Assembly: GCA_034509735.1 (NCBI GenBank)
Contig: JACGWO010000005.1
Location: 13,629,264 to 13,693,263 of the forward strand
DNA from: Sesamum alatum
Lineage: Eukaryota; Streptophyta; Magnoliopsida; Lamiales; Pedaliaceae
Direction: 5' to 3'
DNA: 64,000 nucleotides
The position numbers and the translations under genes were made by a program. Below are positions 34,401-47,714 of the stretch, in pieces. Below the pieces are notes generated by a model. It was not told where the DNA came from and did no database searches. It worked only from the letters and a program-made list of their open reading frames with translations. Each line of letters starts with the position of its first letter. Position 1 is the stretch's first letter.

Positions 34401-35350
34401 ATTGGGAATGATGCTAAGATGTTGGGTACCGCTAAAGCTTGGTTGTCAATGCAATTCTCCATGAAGGATATAGGCGAGGCATCCTACATCCTTGGCATCA
34501 AGATCTATAGGGATAGATCTAAAAGGATGTTAGGAATGGCCCAGTCCTCGTACATTGAGAAAGTCTTGAAGAGATTCCAGATGGAGAACTCAAAACGAGG
34601 ATTCCTTCCTATGAGGCATAGAATTAAGTTATCCAAGAAGCAGTCTCCTAAGACTGATGAGGAGCTTAAAAGGATGTTGGACATCCCCTATACTTCAGCC
34701 GTAGGCAACATACAGTATATTGTTTAGTGCACTAGACTTGATGTGGCTTTCGCTTTGAGCCTAACTAGCCGATATCAGTCGTGTGCCGGGAGGAACACTG
34801 GAGTGCAGTCAAGACTATCCTAAAGTACCTAAAAAGGACTAAGGACATGTTCTTGATCTACGGCGGTGGAGAGTTGATACTGGAAGGTTATAGCGACGCT
34901 AGCTTCCAGTCGGATGACGATGATGCCAAGTCTCAGTCTGGTTATGTGTTCAGACTAAATGGTGGTGTGGTTACTTGGAAGAGTTCCAAGTAGGCTACCA
35001 CGGCGGACTCCACCATAGAGTTTTGAATACATAGCGGCTTTGGAAGCCGCTAAGGAGTGGTTTGGTTGATGAGCTACATCCAAGGGTTGGATGTAGTACC
35101 TAGCATTGCTAAGCCTGTAATTATCTTTTGGGCGATAGCGCTAGCAAAGGAACCGAGATCTCATCAAGATCCAAGCATATTCTTAGACGCTACCATCTAC
35201 TTAGAGAGATGGATAGCAGGAGTAACGTTCGGTTGGACCGAGTCAGCTCCACAGAAAACATAGCAGATCCACTTGCTAAGCCCATGTTGCAAGTTGCCCA
35301 TACTCACCATCTGAATAAGAGGTTTGAGGTCAATGGGTGATTGCGTTTAG
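31455..35350 (+). pseudogene. Copia gag-pol pseudogene, B1
   Basis: Gag starts at 31455 (MSKNPLTMIL...) and is frameshifted near 31650. It resumes at 31687-32301, ending in the knuckle CMHCQGKGHWKRECP followed by a stop. Protease is at 32320-32718 with DTGCGAH, frameshifted near 32570. The integrase zinc region (CESC) is near 32850 and the core at 32940-33277, with a one-base loss before the second aspartate region and another at the glutamate motif. The integrase C-terminus is at 33398-33676. RT starts at 33813 and is open to a stop at 34232 (Gln codon lost), then continues with YVDD at 34380-34391. RNase H (34650-35350) has at least four lesions. All domains are present in the copia order, but it is inactive. 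Confidence 0.93.
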
Positions 35351-35364
35351 GTCAAGTGGGAGAT
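35351..35364 (+). promoter_or_regulatory. Polypurine tract, B1
   Basis: GTCAAGTGGGAGAT directly before the 3' LTR. Confidence 0.8.
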
Positions 35365-37594
35365 TGTTAGAATAGGTGACCAGAAAGCCAATAGGTTTGG
35401 CGATTTGTAACCTATCTGACAACTTGATGTAAATGTAATATTATTATGTGAGGAATAAGATGAGTATTCGTCACCAATGGTACCTTCTTTGTTGCGCTCA
35501 TCTTACATTTGTTAAAATGGTGTTTAACTTATATTGCAACAAAGCCCACAGACCATGGATAACAACTCGTGCAGCTGGGCCACGCATTGGATGGTGGTCA
35601 TGAAACCAACTGATTAAGAGTTGGGTCTGACACGTTCCAAGCCGAGGACCTCGAACAGGGCATGGAGATTCCTATTGAAACTTGCGTCAAGAGTCGTGTT
35701 CATTGGATGAGTGCCGTGTTTCATCGGCGACAGGTGTGGGACGCCTACACGATCTTGATTGATTGGTCGACTGGGGTCGAGCCGACTGGACTGACTCGCG
35801 GGGATCATTATATGGAAGCCTTGGAGGCTTGGTCGGTATGATTGGTTTTCCCCGGTTCTGATAGTACGGTAGTAATCCTCAGACTTGAGGGATAATGGCA
35901 GTCGCGTGCACAGGACGACTGTATCTTGGATTTGGCGAGAGGTAATCATTCTGTAAGATGATTATCATAAGTCTTGTCCAGTGCAGTCGGAATGTGTAGC
36001 GAGGACGGTGGATTCCAAGAAGAGGATGCGTCCCCTGTCAGTATGTGACAGAGGTATCTCCTATGCACTCGGAGACACGTTCATGCTGTTTAAAGTTGTG
36101 GCCACAGTGGTTGGTCGAACAGGGAATGGTTTCCTGTGTCAACGCAATGAAGCATACGTGGTCTCGAGTATTAAGCATAGACGCCTAGTCAAGGATGGGA
36201 ACCGATGCCCAATTCCATACCCAAGACTAAGGCCGGGAGACGATGGACGGAAGGATCGTACCCGTACGGAATCCGCGCCTAAATGTTCACGCCAATTCAC
36301 CCAAGTCTGTAGTGCCATGGACCTTTACTAGACGGCCACCCATGGTAACGGGCCCTTGTGGGACACGGGCCCAAGTCTAGCTGAGGGTGAACCTAAAGGT
36401 CACACACAAATCACCGAGGAGGTTGAGAGATCGACTTGGAGTCAATCTCGAAAGATAAAAAAAGTAATTGGATTACTTAAGGGAAAGTCCATTGGATGGA
36501 CGGGCCGATATTGTATCGGGCTTCCGTTTAATCGGTAAATTGGATTTTCGATTAAATATGGAAAGTTGAGACGTTGAGACGTTGGATCTTTTAATTGGAT
36601 TAAAAGATCAACGGGAATAATGTAAATGGACATTAAATTGGATTTAATGTTGGATTCGTCGTCATTGGATTACGATAAAACCCGGTCCGTTAAATTATAC
36701 CCGAGAGGAGAAATAATTCCTATTTTGGAATAGGAAGAAGTTGGACTTCTTTCCTTAATTAAACATGGCCGACATGCTCCCTTGGAGGAAGCAAAATCAG
36801 CCATGTTTCATGCTAGGTGGTATGTTGACTTATCTCTTTTGGAAAGAGACAAATCAACTCCAATCAAGCTCTTCCCTTTTGGTATGATTTGATCATACCA
36901 TAAATTTTGGTAGGCTTGATTGAAGAATTGATGGTGATTGATTGGAATGAATCTAGACATCCTTGGATGAACCTAGACACATTCCAATAATCACATTAAT
37001 TATGTATATATATTAGAATATACAACACCAAGCATATGTGATTTATTATTCATCTTTTTCTAGGAAAAAGAGAAGACAAAAATCCCTCTCCTCTCTCTCA
37101 AACTCTCGGCCTCTCTCCCTCTCTTACACTTGTGTTCTTCACTTGATTTTGAATCAAGAAGAAGAACAAAGTAAGTTTAAGAGAGCACTAATTCATAGTG
37201 TTCTTCTCTTAAACCAATTCCTTCTTAAAACCGTTCTTTTCTAGCAAGAAGAACGTGTGTTTCTTCCGGTGTCGTATGGATCACCTTTGAAGAATCCATA
37301 CGTTTGGATTTCGTGAGCATTCCGGAGAAGGAACAACGCAAGTAGCGGGGAGCATACGCTAAATAATCAAAGGTAACGTTTTATTACGCTTTGATTGATT
37401 TAATATACATCTATGCCCTATATGTTTAAGTATATGTTTCTAATATTTACACATCCTACATCGAACGCCCGGTTGAGCACCCAAGGATACACCCCTTGGG
37501 ATTCGCATATTTAAATTAGATTTGATTTAATTTACGCACTTTTCGCGCTTCCTCTCTTCCGCTCGCGCTCCCGAGCGGATCCGCTTATCCTTCA
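35365..37594 (+). repeat. 3' LTR of B1
   Basis: 2230 bp, TGTTAGAATAGG to CTTATCCTTCA. It retains the U3 open frame (35981-36331, extended past the usual stop) and the splice-like GGTAAC (GT at 37373-37374). It is followed by the ttcct duplication. Confidence 0.94.
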
Positions 37595-39016
37595 TTCCTA
37601 CGTCGAGTTAAACCTATCTCGAGCACTATGCATAGTTGCCTAGTCAAGGATGGGAATCGACGTCCAATTCCATGCCGTAGACTAAAGGCCGGGAGACAGG
37701 TGACAGTAGGATCGTACCCGTACGTATCGAGCGACGGTAGGACCGTACCTGCATGTAACTCGGAGCCTAAATGTTCACACCACATATTCATCTAGTCTCT
37801 AGTGCCATGGACCGTTGCTAGATGGCCACCCATGGTAACAGACTACTTTGGTTATGAAATAACAAGAAGTAGGTCCAATTCTAGCTGAAAGGTGAACCTA
37901 AAGAGTCACACCCGCTACACGAAATGAAAGGGAATTAATTTGGAATTAATTCTGGGAGAAGGTTTAATTTAATGGAATTAAATTATACTTCTTCGAAATT
38001 CAAGACTCGATGGATTATTTGGAATAATTGGGCTTGACTTCATAAATTAGATTTATGGATTTTTATAAATCATGGGCTTCCCTTTTAATTAGATAAAAGG
38101 GTGAATTAATTAATGGGTTTGGTATATTAAATAGGAATTACTATAAAATTCATGAGACTATTTTATTGGGAATTAAATGAAGTCCATTCCATTAATTAAT
38201 TAATGGGCTTAGTATATTAAAATAGAATTTAATATAAAGTCCATGAGATTATTTAAATTTAGAATTAAATAAAGCCCATCAAAATGGATGGACAAGATTT
38301 AATCAAAGAAATTGATGAGATGAAGGGCCATGATTAATTTGACTTAATCAAAGCCTAGTTTGACTAGGATTTGACTAGGTCAAAATCCTAGTCAAAGTGT
38401 GTCTCTTTAGAAGAGTTTGAGAAGGAATAGGAAATTTCATCTTCTATAAATACTCAAAAACACACACACACACGCACCTACTAATCTCTACAACTCTCAT
38501 CTCGCAAAATTCTCTCTAGAATTCGTCCATCCCTCTTCTTCACTCTCCAAGAATTCTACTTTGTTCTTCTTGATGGATTCAAGTTAGAGCATAAGAGACA
38601 TAAATTGCGTTAATTGATAGCGTGTATCGATGTCCCTTCTCCCCAAATAACTTCTTGCTAGCAAAAGGATTCTTTGCTTTCCGGTGTAGCGAATGTCATG
38701 ATTTAGAGGGTCTCTTCTTTGAGATCTTGGTGCAAAACAGGGAACCATACATGTAGCCGAATGAAGACAAAACTACAACCGGGTAGGTTCTTTAATTATG
38801 TTTTTTCGGTTTCAATTCTATGGTCTCCATGTTGTGTTTCATTGAACATGAGATACACCGAACACCCGGGAGAGTCAAGGGCACACCCCTTAATTCGTTT
38901 ACGTATGTTATGCATGATTTCAATTTCGTTTAATTATGCTTTGCAATTTTATTATGTAATCTTTCGTGCTTCTGCTATTTGCGTTCATCTCCCGGGATGA
39001 TCCACATAACCTTTCA
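37595..39016 (+). repeat. C1 5' LTR, piece 3 (with ttcct duplication of B1)
   Basis: It resumes the C1 LTR after the ttcct copy (37595-37599) and ends CTTTCA before the primer site. It contains the CCATGG core (37805-37835), a W-box cluster (38338-38397, five cores), TATAAATA (38445-38452), a short CA run and the splice-like GGTAGGT (GT at 38783-38784). The three pieces together make about 2.1 kb. Confidence 0.88.
38338..38452 (+). promoter_or_regulatory. C1 LTR promoter: W-box cluster and TATA box
   Basis: Five TTGAC[C/T] cores in both orientations, then TATAAATA at 38445-38452. The same arrangement is found in group A LTRs. Confidence 0.55.
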
Positions 39017-39017
39017 G

Positions 39018-39033
39018 TGGTATCAGAGCCCGG
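39018..39033 (+). promoter_or_regulatory. Primer binding site, C1
   Basis: TGGTATCAGAGCCCGG one base after the C1 5' LTR. Confidence 0.87.
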
Positions 39034-41431
39034 TTCGTTGTATAGGCCTAGAATTCTATGTGCTATGTGCGTTTAAGCATGATGAACATGTTTTAATTTA
39101 AGTGTATAGCATGTTTATCGTAGATCTTTATTGGCGTTTAATTTTGCATGGGATTTTATATCTTGGTTTTCTTGAATGTGTTTATACATGTTCTAGGGTT
39201 GAATTTATCTTGTGGTTCAGAAAAACAGCGAAACGACAGCAGCAGCACGCTGGCTGCACGCACAGGGGCGCGGCCGGGCGCGCGTGCGGGCAGGGGCCTG
39301 CGCGTGCCTGGCCAGCGCGCCTGGCCGGCCGGCTATGCCGTTTACCGTTTCTCTCCCATTTTTTTGGCTCGCTTTTCAAAACTGTTTTTACTGAATTATT
39401 TTTATGATATTTTCTGCATTATTCTGAACCCGTTGACTTAGAATATTTATTTTTTGAGATTTGGAATTTCTTAAAATAAATGTTGCTTCGTTGATGAGGA
39501 ATATGTTTCCTAACAAGATTTAATTCTTGCAATTGTTTGTACCAATGATCAAGATTTAAATGTAAAATTTCGCTATAATTTCTGCGTTTTATGATGTTGG
39601 ACATCATGGTTATTTTATGGCTTGAGCATCAGTAGATCTTGACATGTATTAATATTGCACAAATGTTGGATTTTGGAATTCTTGAATATATGGGCATATT
39701 CTTGAATTGTTGGTTTTTGTGTTTTAGAAATTTAATTGCAAGAAAACATTTAAACATGAAAAACGGTGGTGGTCGACAAGGAGACCGCACGGCAGACAGC
39801 AGGCGCGCTCTTGCACGTGCGCGGGCGGGGGGCCCGTGCGCGCAGGCGTGCGCAGTGCTGCGCGAGGACAGCACCTGCGCGCCTGGCCGGCGATTGTGGA
39901 CCATTTTTCGGTTTTTCGTTGTTTTCGTGCGTTTTCAGAAATTTTGATTCTTCTGTATAATTCTAGGAATTTTTCTGAACTAATTAATTTGGGGCATTTT
40001 AATATTAGTTGAAATTGGTTATTTCATAGAATTTAATATTGCCTTGTTAATTATAGAAAAGGATTTTCCAAACAAAATCGTCGTGTATAGGTTGCACCAT
40101 TATCCAATATTTGGTGTGAATATTTTGCATGTAATTTCTACATTTATTTTATGGTATGGGATATTATGAATATTTGAATAGAATGTTTTACGTGGGATAT
40201 GGCTTTATGCTATTTGTGTTAATTGGATTGACAAAGGATGATCACAAAGCCCCTAGACCGCATGTATGGTTTATTTATGTTTATTTGTTCGGTTGTGGCC
40301 TGTGTGCCTCTTTATTTTCCTCTCTGTATCTCTTCTAGTTGCCTTGGAATAATAATGCTTTCTCTCTCCCTCCTAATGTACTCCCCCCAAATGTTTAATT
40401 GGGGTTTCTTATTTTATGATGTAATGAGAGTAGAATTAGTGGTGAGGTTTTATTTTTATAAATAAAAGCTACAAGAGAAGACAAGCCCAAGGTGTTGGAG
40501 GCCCATGGAGGTAGCCATCAGATGGCCCACGGAGGATCCATGAAGAAGGAGCCCGGTTTAGGCCCACGATGGAGAGCCCAAGAAGATAAAGAGGACTTAC
40601 AAGGCCCATTGCATGTAATGGGTTATTAAACCTTGTAATAGCATAGGACCTACCCTTAGATTGACCATAGATCCACTTGTGGGATCAGTGGGTCGCATAG
40701 GTTTGGGCTTGTGATCATCCTACAGGGGCGTGCTAGGCTTTATTTTGCATGCGATGCGTTTCATATGCTTATGATTATTCTGTATGCTTTATGTATGGTT
40801 ACATTTATGCTTAGAATATTTCTGCTATAACGCATGCAAAACACTTAATATGTGATGAGGTCTCGTTCTATCAAAAACTCTCACTTGGTTGAACTAGGTT
40901 AAATATAGACCCTTGATAAATGGACTAGGAGTCTGGGAGTCTGTCCAAGCTTTCCATCCATGGCAAAAGTGAGGAAGATCTTTTAGGTCGATAGCGTGGT
41001 CTCACGAGTCGTAGCACGACTATCGTGCTTAAAAGAAGCTGCACTTTGTCATGAACGAAGAGTAGACTGCTGTTACCTGTCTCACGAGTCGTGGAGGTAT
41101 TAGTGGGTCTATGAATCGGTTGATGGGTTGGGTCTAATGCCCAAATAACGTGATTCGCTTGGAGTCCTCGGATCACGTGAAAGGGTGAGACAATTATCTT
41201 GCGAATCTCGTGGAACAAGAATGGTATGGAATACCTCCCACGAGTTCTTTTTCCATGCGAATCATAAAAGCGGGGTATGGGGGAGATCGCTGTGGATCCC
41301 GAGCCCACTAGGAAAGGATTTCCTGAAAACAACATTTGAGAGTACCGTGTTTTCGTAGAAATAGTGGGAGAGGTTAAGGACTAAAGACCGAGACTTAACC
41401 AAAATATACTTCATTTTGCTTATTATTTTCT

Positions 41432-41435
<4 letters not shown>

Positions 41436-41462
<27 letters not shown>
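41436..41462 (+). repeat. (TA)n microsatellite
   Basis: About 13 TA units directly before the gag start remnant of C1. Confidence 0.9.
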
Positions 41463-41465
<3 letters not shown>

Positions 41466-41467
41466 GA

Positions 41468-43812
41468 ATGTCTTATTAAAAGGGAACGAATTACACGAAT
41501 TGACTGCGAAATCTTAAGATGGTCTTAGATTTCCAGAACCTTAACTCACCTTGCCGGAGGGGTCGACAACTAAGGCAACGCTTGGCGTTCAAAAGTTTAA
41601 GGATGACCATCGGCAAGTAGGGTAAAATGATGTTAGCTCAAACTATGCTCCGTTTCCATCATATGGTCCCGGACCAGCATGTAGGGTAAAATGCAATGAA
41701 GGCATTTTTGGAGCTAAGATGACGGAAGGGATGTCTGTCAAAGAACATGGAGTGATGATGTAATCCCTAGTGGAGAAGCTCAAAAGATCTCCACGTCAGT
41801 CTTGAAATAGAGACGTACATTGACATGATCCTTCAGTCTCTTCCTTCCTCCTACGATCCATTAATTATCAAACATGAACGAGCTTAGAAAAGATCTTCAT
41901 AGGTTGGTAATTATGTTGGCCTAGTACGAGGCTACGATTGCAAAATTTGCGCCGAAGATACTAGTAGGAGAGGCTTCAACCTCCATATCGAAAGGCAAGG
42001 GTGCCAGACGCGAAAAGAGGAAGAAGGGTAAGGTGACATCAACTATTAAAACACTTCAAGTGCTGTTCCTTTACAACACAAGGTGGAGGTAAAGGAAAGA
42101 GCAAAAGGTTCAAGCAATCAAGTTCATAGATGTCTAAGAACGTAAGCATTCACTGTCGTAAAGAGGCCATTGGAAAGGGGAGTATCCTAAATCCTTCTCC
42201 AATGTAGGTAAAATTTGATATTGAGTATTGACATGATCACTTTTACTCTATTCGGTATTTGATACAATTCCTATCACTACTCTGCGGGTGGTTTGCAGAA
42301 AGTGAATAAGGACTTAAAAGCCAAGAATAGTTCTAGGATTCAACAATGGCAAAGTCCATTGCTGAAAAGGATTAGAGACTTGTTAGGACCATAATCCTGA
42401 TCATGTTAGGATAATATAGGAATTACGTAATCTAGCATGATCAAAAGTATGTCTCTTTGTTGGACAAAGTTTTATTACATACATATTTGATCAACAAAAT
42501 TATTGAATATTGATTCATGTTTGCTAGTAGTTACACGTAAATTCCTAAAATACCATCCCATAAAAGGTTTATGGATACTCAAAATTCAAATTATCTAAAT
42601 GGATTAATCAAGACCAACTTATAGATTTGGCATCTACAATAGCTAGGACGTTTTCTCTTATTAGAAGATAAGTAAATTGGAAAGTTCGATGAATCTAGAA
42701 ATAGATGATTCGAATCGACTAAATTTACAAGTTTTTTATGAAGAAGAAAGTCCCGAAGCTCTTTGTTGGACAAAGCAGGCTTGCCAAATAGTCTATTGGA
42801 AGGGATCCAATAAGACAACTGTAGGTTACTAATACACAAAACCATAAGAGGGTTCAAAAGTCTAAAGGTCCCATAGGAGGTTTGGGAATTCGACTTGAGG
42901 AGGTCAACCATAAATGGTTGCAAAATTAAACCCAATTTGATAGGATCGAAAATGCCATGTATTTAGTGGGAGCTCTTGAGCATCCAAGTTGAGAATGGAA
43001 TTCTCAATGAAACGTTTCCTGTAAAGGCCAAGTTTAACGACCTCTGATAAAGGGAACGATCGAGTCTCATTGGACAAAGATCGATCGAAGTTTCACCAAA
43101 TTACCTTAGCCCGTGAAGACGTAGACTCGAAAATTGCCAACGTAATGAACGTGGCACTTTGCTAGGAGTCACGCAGAACGAGCCATAGATTGGCAAACCT
43201 GTGTCCTGACAAAGTCCTTGAGCATGTAGAAGGATCCTACATGCGTCAAGGGACTAGTAGGAGACAAATTAGACTCGATGTCTGGTTTGTATAAGTTTAG
43301 GACAGAATAATGCTAAACGTTAATCACATTTCTTACTTAATTGATCATATTCCAGTCCCCTTAAGAATGAACCCGAATGTCGTAAGAGGTACGAGTGATC
43401 GGGATATGTTCGGTCAAATTTGGATAGTGATCCAAATGACCTGCGGAACTCGATGTTGGACATCGTAGTAGGATTTATGGAGAGGAGCCATAGAATCCGC
43501 TAGGAAATTCAAACAAGGTTTGAAACACCGCATAACTGGAATATTATTTTTGACGAGCTCATATGGTGCATGACTCGGTCTTAAATGACGTAGGTGATCA
43601 GTGGGAGTAGAAATGGTGTTCCAAGTGTTTAAGTGTTCAATGTCTTGATTCATGAATGAATTCAAGGCATTAGGAATCACTAAAACATAAACTGTAACTC
43701 ACGAAAATTCTCCATGACATTTTAGGGTTCCCACATACATATCATGAATTGAGCTTTTCAAACACTCAGTCATGGTAGACTGATGAGAAAAAACTCATAT
43801 ATGTAGAGGGAC
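41468..43812 (+). pseudogene. Heavily decayed copia gag-pol, C1
   Basis: Fragments can be read only by comparison with the other copies: gag (KGTNYTNWLRNLKMVLDF near 41480-41540; DMILQSLPSSYDP near 41824), a damaged zinc knuckle near 42150, the integrase zinc-region end (LFVGQSRLA near 42760), an integrase fragment near 43230-43290, RT fragments near 43530-43620 and a last trace (SSYM) near 43795. No frame exceeds a short stretch. This is the most decayed interior in the window, in line with C1 being the host of A and B1. It ends at 43812 against K. Confidence 0.75.
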
Positions 43813-45486
43813 AAGTAATCTCCATGCCCTGCTCTTATGATTCACATGAAGAAGACCTCGTGGGAGATATCCAATATCATTCTCATCCAATGAGATTCCC
43901 AAGATATTTTGCCTCACCTATTCGCATGGTTCCGAGGACTCCAAGCGAACCATGTTACTCAGTGTTGGCCCGACCCATCAACCAAATCATGCCTCAAACT
44001 GTCGCCCCCCACGACTCGTGAGACAGGGAAACAACGAGCTTAGTCTTTTTGTTCACAACAATGGTGCAGCTTTCCCCTAGTCCAAGTGTGCCACGACTCG
44101 TGAGACCACACTTGGGTAGTGGCAGCTTCCTCACCATATTGCCGTGGATGGAAGGCTCGGACATATTAAAATACCATTTTGATGCAAGTCCGTTATGGGC
44201 CTAATATTTAATTTGGTCCAACCAAATGAGACTTTGAGTGTGATCGAGACCTCATCACATTATGGTGTTTTAGCATGCATAAATATCCAATATTTAAAGC
44301 GATAAATAAATACGCCGCATGCATAAAACATAGCATACCCCCTGTTAGGATGATCACAAGCCCAACCTATGCGAACCACTAAGCTCGCAGTGAGTCTATG
44401 GTCTGTCTAGGGTGGTCCTAAATTATTACAATAATAATATACCCATTGTCATTCCAATGGGCCTTGAAGTGCTTCTTGTTCCACGCCTTGATGCTCCTCC
44501 TTGGGGTCTTCGACTCCAATTGCTTGTTAAAATTAAAACCTCACCAATCCTATCTACTCTCATTACAACTGAAAGTAATACAGTGGTAGTAATAAAAACA
44601 AGTCTTAACATCATGAGGCTGAAAAATACGGGAGATGATAGTCCCAAAAAGAAGAGGCACGTAGGCCCCACCCAACAGAAAATAAATGATCATACATTCA
44701 TCCATACATAAGGTCTAGGGCTCTTGTGATCATCCCATGTTGATTCCATCAACTCACATAACACAATTATTCCAAATAATCATGCATAATTAACCAATGG
44801 ATATTCCAAATACCCAAGTGATGTCCAACATCACAAAAGCATAAACATACAAATAATATGCAAAATTCAAATTTAAAATTTAATGGACATTTTAAACAAT
44901 GCATCCAATGCATGTATTACTCCCAAATTAATTAAGCGAATTTAATTCAAGGAATAATCCAATTATTCCAAAATCAAAAATGCAAAATTAATATATTTTC
45001 AGAATATTGTGCAGAAAATACAGAAAATCAAATTTTCCGGAAAAAGTCAAAAAAACGGCCAACAGTAGTGTCGGCCGGCCACGCGCACAAGGCAGCGCGC
45101 GTGCGCAGGCAGCAAGCCTGCGCGCCCAGCTCGCGCGCGCTTTGTGCCCCGCGCTGGCGTCGGCCGGCAGCACACAGCACGCGCGCCCGTGAGCTGCGTC
45201 CGAGTGCCTGCGCGCGGCCGCTGCCGTTCGAACCAAATTTTTTTTTTTTTTCAAAACTGTTTCAGCACAATAACAGTAATATTATTCTTAAAATAAGCAT
45301 GCAATTTTAGATCCAATCTAACAAAATAAAACATGCCAAAAGTCCATTAAATCCAAACAATTGAAGTATCATGTTACTCATATATTTATACAATCTAACA
45401 TGCCAATAAAGTCATTTAAAAGCAAGTAGATCATGCCAAACACATAGATCTATGCCCCGTACATCGAACCGGGCTCTGATACGACT
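43813..45486 (-). other. Leader of K
   Basis: It contains the group B leader features on the minus strand: GC-rich block (45232-45056), a poly(T)/poly(A) run near 45239-45251, a damaged leader ORF (44671-44426) and palindrome copies near 44097 and 44012. The primer site (45484-45471) reads TCGTATCAGAGCCC, with a changed base at position 2. Confidence 0.75.
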
Positions 45487-47714
45487 TGAAGGACAAGCAG
45501 ATCCGCCCGGGAGCGCGAGCAAAAGCGAGAAAGCGAGAAAAGGTGCGTAAACTTAAATCTAATTTAAATAAATGAATCCCAAGGGGTGTACCCTTGGGTG
45601 CTCAACCGGGCGTTCGATGTAGAATGTGTAAATATTGGAAACATATATTTAAACACATAGGGCATAGATGTATATTAAATCAATCAAAGCATAGTAAAAT
45701 CGTTACCTTTGATTGTTTAGCGTATGCTCCCGGCTACTAGCGTTGTTCCTTATCCGGAATGCTCATGAAATCCAAACGTATGGATTCTCCAAAGGTGATC
45801 CACACCACACCGGAAGAAACACACGTTCTTCTTGCTAGAAAAGAACGGGTTTAAGAAGGAATCGGTTTAAGAGAAGAACACTATGAATTAGTGCTGTCTT
45901 ACACTTACTTTGTTCTTCTTCTTGATTCAAAATCAAGTGAAGAACACAAGTGTGAGAGAGGGAGAGAGGCCGAAAGTTGAGAGGGAGGAGAGGGATTTTT
46001 GTCTTCTCTTTTTTTTAGAAAAAGATGAATAATGAATCACTTATGCTTGGTGTTGTATATTCTCATTTATATACATAATTAATGTGATTATTAGAATGTG
46101 TCTAGGTTCATGCAAGGATGTCTAGATTCATTCCAATCAATCACAATCAATTCTTCAATCAAGCCTACCAAAATTTATGGTATGATCAAATCATACCAAA
46201 AGGGAAGAGCTTGATTGGAGTTGATTTGTCTCTTTCCAAAAGAGATAAGTCAACATATCACCTAGCATGAAATATGGCTGATTTTGCTTCCTCCAAAGGA
46301 GCATGTTTGCCATGTTTAAATAAGGGAACAAGTCCAACTTCTTCCTATTCCAAAATAGGAATTATTTCTCCTCTTGGGTATAATTTAACGGACCGGGTTT
46401 TATCGTAATCCAATTACGACGAACCCAACATTAAATCCAATTTAATGTCAATTTAAATTATTCCCGTTGATCTTTTAATCCAATTAAAAGATCCAATGTC
46501 TCAACGTCTCAACTTTTCATATTTAATCGAAAATCCAATTTACCGATTAAACGAAAGCCCGTTACAATATCGGCCCGTCCATCCAATGGACTTTCCCTTA
46601 AGTAATCCAATTACTTATTTTATCCTTCAAGATTGACTCCAAGTCGATCTCTCAACCTCCTCGGTGATTTGTGTGTGACCCGTTAGGTTCAACCTCAGCT
46701 AGACTTGGGCCCGTGTCCCACAAGGGCCCGTTACCATGGGTGGCCGTCTAGCAACGGTCCATGGCACTAGAGACTAGGTGAATTGGCGTGAACATTTAGA
46801 CGCCGATTTACTACGGGTGCGATCCTTCCGTCTAATGTCTCCCGGCCTTAGTCTAGGGTATGGAATTGAGCGTCGGTTCCCATCCTTGACTAGGCATCTA
46901 TACTTAATACTCGAGACCATGTATGCTTCACTGCGTCGACACAGGAAACCATTCCCTGTTCGACCAACCACTGTGGCCACAGCTTCAAACAGCATGAACG
47001 TGTCTCCTAGTGCATAGGAGATACCTCTGTCACATACTAACAGGGGACGGATCCTCTTCTTGGAATCCACCGTCCTCGCTACACATTCCGACTACACTGG
47101 ACAAGGCTTATGATAATCATCTTACAGAATGATTACCTCTCGCCAGATCCAAGATACAGCCGTCATATGCACGCGACTGCCATGATCCCTCAAGTCTGAG
47201 GATTACTCCCGTACTATCAGAACCGGGGAAAATCAATCATACCGACCAAGCCTCCAAAGCTTCCATATGATGATCCCCGTGAGTCAGTCCAGTCGGCTCG
47301 ACCCTAGTCGACCAACCCATCAAGATCGTGTAGGCGTCCCACGCCTGTCGCCGATGAAACACGGCACTCATCTAATGAACACGACTCTTGACGCAAGTCT
47401 CAATAGGACTCTCAATGCCCTGTCTCGAGGTCCTCGACTTGGAACGTTTCAGACCCAACTCTTAATCAGTTGGTTCCATGACCACAATCCAATGCGTGGC
47501 CCAACTGCACGAGTTGTTATCCATGGTCTCTGGGCTTTGTTGCGATATAAGTTAAACACCGTTTTAACAAATGTAAGATGAGAGCAACAAAAAAGGTACC
47601 ATTGGTGACGAACACTCATCTTATTCATCACATAATAATATTACATTTGCATCAAGTTGTCAGATAGGTTACAAATCGCCAAACCTATTGATTTTCTGGT
47701 CACCTATTCTAACA
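45487..47714 (-). repeat. 5' LTR of K
   Basis: A complete group B LTR on the minus strand. The U3 frame is open (47070-46774). The splice-like GGTAAC is kept near 45705. The U5 hairpin is near 45577-45598. Confidence 0.92.

Larger units (their letters stand above)
27401..37594 (+). mobile_element. Ty1-copia element B1 (group B), full length
   Basis: 10194 bp: 5' LTR 27401-29587, leader 29588-31454, gag-pol 31455-35350, polypurine tract, 3' LTR 35365-37594. It is flanked by ttcct at 27396-27400 and 37595-37599. It interrupts the 5' LTR of C1. The LTRs differ at about 10 positions in the first 310 bp by eye, more than those of A. Confidence 0.95.
39017..41467 (+). other. Leader of C1
   Basis: About 2.4 kb. 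It contains two GC-rich blocks (39236-39340 and 39776-39893), a hydrophobic frame at 40238-40465, two palindrome copies CACGAGTCGTA/CACGAGTCGTG (near 41004 and 41083), and a mutated TATA (GTAGAAATAG near 41356). A (TA)n microsatellite (about 41436-41462) stands where the other elements have the acceptor-like site. Confidence 0.7.
43813..47714 (-). mobile_element. Group B element fragment K (5' LTR and leader only)
   Basis: Minus strand: 5' LTR 45487-47714 (both termini present, 2228 bp), primer site, then leader down to 43813, where it stops just short of the gag promoter-like region. Gag-pol and 3' LTR are gone, so the left end is a deletion junction with C1 remains. No target duplication can be tested. 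Confidence 0.88.

Noticed and set aside
38460..38475. Short CA repeats as possible CRISPR or satellite arrays
   Set aside because: They are simple microsatellites without spacers, in a plant retrotransposon.
42591..42935. Minus-strand 114-codon frame inside C1
   Set aside because: It lies in decayed pol sequence on the antisense strand and has no counterpart in the other copies.
43280..43812. Possible separate gene between integrase remains of C1 and element K
   Set aside because: Short matches to RT (WNI..DE near 43538, SGS near 43600) and to the segment before RNase H show it is decayed pol.
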